Shown: piece by piece, positions 6,735-9,155 of the stretch
Layout of the letters: each line of letters starts with the position of its first letter
Numbering within the stretch: the stretch's first letter is position 1
Assembly (NCBI GenBank): GCA_029824495.1
Contig: JALGXY010000390.1
Coordinates: 1 to 9,155, forward strand
Source: Fimbriimonadia bacterium
GTDB taxonomy: Bacteria > Armatimonadota > Fimbriimonadia > Fimbriimonadales > Fimbriimonadaceae
DNA length: 9,155 nt
Direction of reading: 5' to 3'
The notes under the pieces: model-generated
Told to the model about the DNA's origin: nothing
Databases searched by the model: none
Seen by the model: the letters and a program-made list of their open reading frames with translations, nothing else
Made by a program: the position numbers and the translations under genes

Positions 6735-6746
6735 ATGGGCCGTCCA
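6732..6746. promoter_or_regulatory. Imperfect palindrome touching the minus-strand -10 box
   Basis: TGGATGGGCCGTCCA is symmetric except for one pair (T opposite G) and overlaps both the 13-bp palindrome and the edge of the minus-strand -10. Its place at the expected transcription start suits an operator. It could form only a weak RNA hairpin. Confidence 0.3.
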
Positions 6747-6751
6747 TTTTA
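6746..6751 (-). promoter_or_regulatory. -10-like TAAAAT for the exported-protein operon
   Basis: On the minus strand TAAAAT (5 of 6) is followed by GG, like the hexamers before ccmE and the hydrolase. A start about 7 nt downstream would give a leader of roughly 38 nt holding both palindromes. No clear -35 is present at the expected distance. Confidence 0.3.
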
Positions 6752-6804
6752 TCCCAGGCTTTGAACCAGGAGTAAGACTTCCCTGCTCTTCAAGTCCTCA
6801 TATC

Positions 6805-6838
6805 GCCGGAAAGTTCCCATCTTGGGAAAATCTCCGGC
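6805..6838. promoter_or_regulatory. Nested palindrome at the ccmE promoter, candidate operator
   Basis: The inner arms TTCCCA (6814-6819) and TGGGAA (6823-6828) are perfect with a 3-nt centre. The outer arms GCCGGA (6805-6810) and TCCGGC (6833-6838) are also perfect, separated from the inner arms by 3 and 4 nt. The element ends one base before the -10-like TAAAAT and spans where a -35 would lie. As DNA it fits a dimeric regulator site. If transcribed from further upstream it could also fold as a two-part stem. I cannot assign a known regulator. Confidence 0.45.
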
Positions 6839-6844
6839 TAAAAT
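6839..6844 (+). promoter_or_regulatory. -10-like TAAAAT ahead of ccmE
   Basis: TAAAAT ends 6 nt before the ATG at 6851. GGAG at 6845-6848 lies only 2 nt from the ATG, too close for a normal Shine-Dalgarno. A start at or very near the ATG would make the ccmE message leaderless. Confidence 0.35.
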
Positions 6845-6850
6845 GGAGTC

Positions 6851-7240
6851 ATGAAACCGGGTCAGATCGCTCTTATCGTGATCGCCATTCTTGGTTTGGG
6901 GGCTCTCGCCTTTTCGTTCCTGTCTACGGCGAGCCCTTACGTGACAATTGCTGAGGCCAAAGTGATCTCTGGCACGAGGCTTCACCTGGCCGGTGAAATC
7001 GTTGAGGACTCCCTCAACATTCAGCCGGAAAGCAGCCTGGTCACATTTATGCTGAAGGACGAAGATGGCGAGACCATTCTCGTCAACTACAAAGGCACCA
7101 AGCCAAACTCTATCGATCACGCAGAACGTGTGGTCGCCATCGGGTCTATGGGAGACAGTGAATTTGTCGCCGAAGACCTGCTGCTCAAGTGTCCAAGCCG
7201 ATATGAGAGCGAACTCGAGGCGACCGAAAAACAGGCATGA
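6851..7240 (+). CDS. ccmE: Cytochrome c maturation heme chaperone CcmE, CxxxY type
   Basis: A 129-aa periplasm-facing heme chaperone that takes heme from the CcmABCD export complex and passes it to CcmF for attachment to apocytochrome c. Residues about 5-27 form the N-terminal membrane anchor (QIALIVIAILGLGALAFSFL). The OB-fold follows: GTRLHLAGEIVEDSLNI, VTFMLKDEDGETILVNYKGTKPNSID, AERVVAIGSM, FVAEDLLLKCPSRYESE. The heme-binding motif is C114-P-S-R-Y118, that is CxxxY in place of HxxxY (His130 in E. coli). CxxxY proteins are known from some archaea and Desulfovibrio-type System I variants. The gene overlaps ccmF by ATGA and lies behind a palindromic promoter. ccmA-D are not in the window. 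Confidence 0.92.
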   Translation: MKPGQIALIVIAILGLGALAFSFLSTASPYVTIAEAKVISGTRLHLAGEIVEDSLNIQPESSLVTFMLKDEDGETILVNYKGTKPNSIDHAERVVAIGSMGDSEFVAEDLLLKCPSRYESELEATEKQA

Positions 7241-9155
7241 ATCCACAAGATCTCCCTCAGCCACCTGAGTGGGGGCTGCTGTTAGGACGGGTCGGTGAAG
7301 GCCTTGTCTGGACCGCCCTCTTCATGTTTCTGGCCGTATTCGGCCTCAGCATCGTCTCCGGCAAGAAGCCTGAGCTCGAACGATGGATCAAGCCTGGCAT
7401 CTGGGCCGGATTCGGCGCTCTGTTCGCTACAATTTCGATCCTTGGTTCACTCTTCTTTCTCGATCAGTTCCAGTTCGACTACATCTGGAAGCATCTGCAG
7501 ACCGACTACGAGTGGATCTACAGGCTCTCCGGCATCTGGTCAGGCCAGCAGGGATCGATCCTTCTCTGGGCTGTAATGTCCGCGTTCTTCTGCGCGATGA
7601 TGATGCGCAGATCTGGCAAGTACCTCCGGTGGCACGCTGGCATCTCCTCCTTGGCGCTTGGTGCCATGGCAGGGATCCTTGCGTTCGAATCTCCCTTCAA
7701 TCTGATCGATCCAGCAGACGGAATCATGTTCATGCCGCCGGAAGGCGCAGGCATGAGTCCAACGCTGCTCAACTACTGGATGGTGATCCATCCCCCCACG
7801 ATCTTCGCAGGGTTTGGTGCATTGACCGGTCTGTTCGCTCTCTCCTGTTCAGCGATGCTCCACAAGGATCTCGAAGGGTGGATTCCCATTATTCGACCCT
7901 GGGCGATCATCAGCACCACCGTGCTGGGATTGGGCTTGGCTATGGGTGGTCTGTGGGCGTACGAGACCCTCGGCTGGGGCGGCTTCTGGGCATGGGATCC
8001 CGTTGAGAATGCAAGCTTTGTTCCTTGGTGTCTGACCGCAGCACTGATCCATGGTGTCTACATTCAGAAGGCCAAACGCGGCTGGCAGATGTCGAACCTG
8101 ATCCTGGCTGGCCTGCCATTCATCACATTTGTTTACGGCACGTTTATGACCCGGTCGGGCTTCCTCGACGACACGAGCGTCCACAGCTTCGCCGAGATGG
8201 ACGGCACGGCTCTCAAACTGTTGATTGGATTCCTGTTCGGTACGATCGCTCTCTATCTCGGCCTTCTGATCTGGACAGCTGTCCGGAAGCGCGAGAAGCA
8301 GCCAAGTGTTGGCGGTGCGGAAGGATTCTTGAATCGCAAGACCTTCTTTACTGCGGGCGTCTGGACCCTCAGCGGCCTCAGCTTCGGCGCAGCGTTCGGC
8401 ATGAGCGTCCCGTTGATGATGTCGCTCTCGGGTCAGAAGCCGAAAGCAGTCGAAGAGATCCAGTACAACCAGACGCTCTACTTCCTCTATGTTCCTCTGA
8501 TGATTGCGATGGCGATCGCCCCGTATCTCACCTGGAACCATAAGTCTGGCAAGGAGCTGATCGCCAAGATCATGACGCCTGCTTCTGCGGCCCTGTTCAT
8601 CTCAGCTTCGCTGCTGCTCTGGGCTAAGTTCGGCCCTGGGGGACTGCCCGCAGATCCGGAAGCGACAACTCTTCTCATCTTCGGCAACACCGTTCCGCGG
8701 CTCGGCTGGACCGTCTTCACCTGCTTCTTTGCCGTGTTCGCGGTGGTGGCCAATGCATGGCGGCTGTTCGAGCTTCTTCCCCGATCAAAACGTGGCATCG
8801 GCGGCGAACTGACTCACATCGGTGTGGCTATGACGATCCTCGGCCTAATCTTCTCACGAGGATTGGAGCAGACTGCAGAAGCTGTGGTCGGCCAGGCGAT
8901 TCCGGGTGAGGTCTTTGGGCGTGAACTCGCCTACCTCGGTTCTGATGGCAGTCTGATGGAGCGTGGCAACACGATCGGCATCAAGGTCAAAGGCCAAGGC
9001 GAAGAGTTCTCAGTCCACCCATCCCTTTATTATCAGATCCGTCAGGACGGACAGTTGATGGATGTGCGGTGGCCCGCGATTCAGCGGCGTCCGCTCCACG
9101 ACTTCTACTTTGCGACGGGTGCACTCGACTCATCCCTGACAGACGATATTCGGCT
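7237..9155 (+). CDS. ccmF: Cytochrome c heme lyase subunit CcmF, 3' end cut
   Basis: The first 639 residues of a multi-span membrane protein, open through the window edge. CcmF receives heme from CcmE and joins it to the CXXCH cysteines of apocytochromes on the outer face of the membrane. The heme-handling WWD-type domain is clear: GWGGFWAWDPVENASFVPW (246 onward). Likely heme-ligand histidines fall in conserved places: NYWMVIHPP (His185), MTRSGFLDDTSVHSF (His316) and LTHIGVAM (His527). Many hydrophobic spans run from residue 20 to about 550, then a soluble segment begins (VVGQAIPGEVFG onward). It starts at an ATG overlapping the ccmE stop, so translation is coupled. E. coli CcmF is about 647 aa; this one is longer, since the soluble part is still running at the edge. 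Confidence 0.96.
   Translation, partial: MNPQDLPQPPEWGLLLGRVGEGLVWTALFMFLAVFGLSIVSGKKPELERWIKPGIWAGFGALFATISILGSLFFLDQFQFDYIWKHLQTDYEWIYRLSGIWSGQQGSILLWAVMSAFFCAMMMRRSGKYLRWHAGISSLALGAMAGILAFESPFNLIDPADGIMFMPPEGAGMSPTLLNYWMVIHPPTIFAGFGALTGLFALSCSAMLHKDLEGWIPIIRPWAIISTTVLGLGLAMGGLWAYETLGWGGFWAWDPVENASFVPWCLTAALIHGVYIQKAKRGWQMSNLILAGLPFITFVYGTFMTRSGFLDDTSVHSFAEMDGTALKLLIGFLFGTIALYLGLLIWTAVRKREKQPSVGGAEGFLNRKTFFTAGVWTLSGLSFGAAFGMSVPLMMSLSGQKPKAVEEIQYNQTLYFLYVPLMIAMAIAPYLTWNHKSGKELIAKIMTPASAALFISASLLLWAKFGPGGLPADPEATTLLIFGNTVPRLGWTVFTCFFAVFAVVANAWRLFELLPRSKRGIGGELTHIGVAMTILGLIFSRGLEQTAEAVVGQAIPGEVFGRELAYLGSDGSLMERGNTIGIKVKGQGEEFSVHPSLYYQIRQDGQLMDVRWPAIQRRPLHDFYFATGALDSSLTDDIR

Noticed and set aside
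7383..8543. Plus-strand open frames inside ccmF
   Set aside because: They are shadows of the ccmF frame, which is open from 7237 to the window end and carries all family motifs. Their products are Arg- and His-rich without structure.

Overview
The window is a compact stretch of moderately GC-rich bacterial chromosome. Most neighbouring genes abut or overlap, and I see no insertion sequence, phage gene, integrase or CRISPR array. The protein set is a cytochrome c maturation (Ccm) module of the CxxxY CcmE type, a NodB-like deacetylase with a possible Tat signal, a Gfo/Idh/MocA oxidoreductase, an alpha/beta hydrolase, a threonine aldolase and a YprB-like nuclease. This suits an environmental, respiring, probably diderm bacterium. 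A lineage near Armatimonadota (Fimbriimonadia) or Planctomycetota is only a guess; no marker gene fixes the phylum.

Layout. (1) 1-152: a minus-strand tRNA-Arg(UCG) with an encoded CCA end and a plausible promoter. (2) 217-363, minus: a predicted 48-aa one-helix membrane protein with a good Shine-Dalgarno. (3) 453-2477, plus: a NodB-like deacetylase broken by a frameshift plus TAA, then 5 nt later a PatA/YgjG-like class III aminotransferase interrupted by one in-frame TAA. (4) 2478-3503, minus: an intact Gfo/Idh/MocA oxidoreductase, tail-to-tail with the aminotransferase. (5) 3546-5332, plus: an esterase-like hydrolase and a low-specificity L-threonine aldolase, coupled by an ATGA overlap. (6) 5306-6701, minus: an exported protein of unknown function with an in-frame TAA, followed by a YprB-like DEDD nuclease. 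(7) 6702-6850: a divergent regulatory region with three palindromes. (8) 6851-9155, plus: ccmE and ccmF, overlapping by ATGA, with ccmF running off the window end.

How the genes work together. CcmE and CcmF form the heme-handover and ligation end of a System I cytochrome c pathway, and this CcmE has cysteine where the classical protein has its heme-binding histidine. The rest looks like small amino-acid, polyamine, sugar and ester metabolism units, with no single obvious pathway.

Two patterns cross the gene boundaries. Three of the nine recognisable or predicted multi-exon-free protein genes longer than 100 codons carry a premature TAA although their reading frames remain conserved downstream. 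Five gene starts have a -10-like hexamer only 6 to 8 nt upstream, which suggests leaderless transcripts. I did not find a convincing new multi-gene system; the disrupted genes, the start-site pattern and the ccmE promoter palindrome are the items most worth checking.
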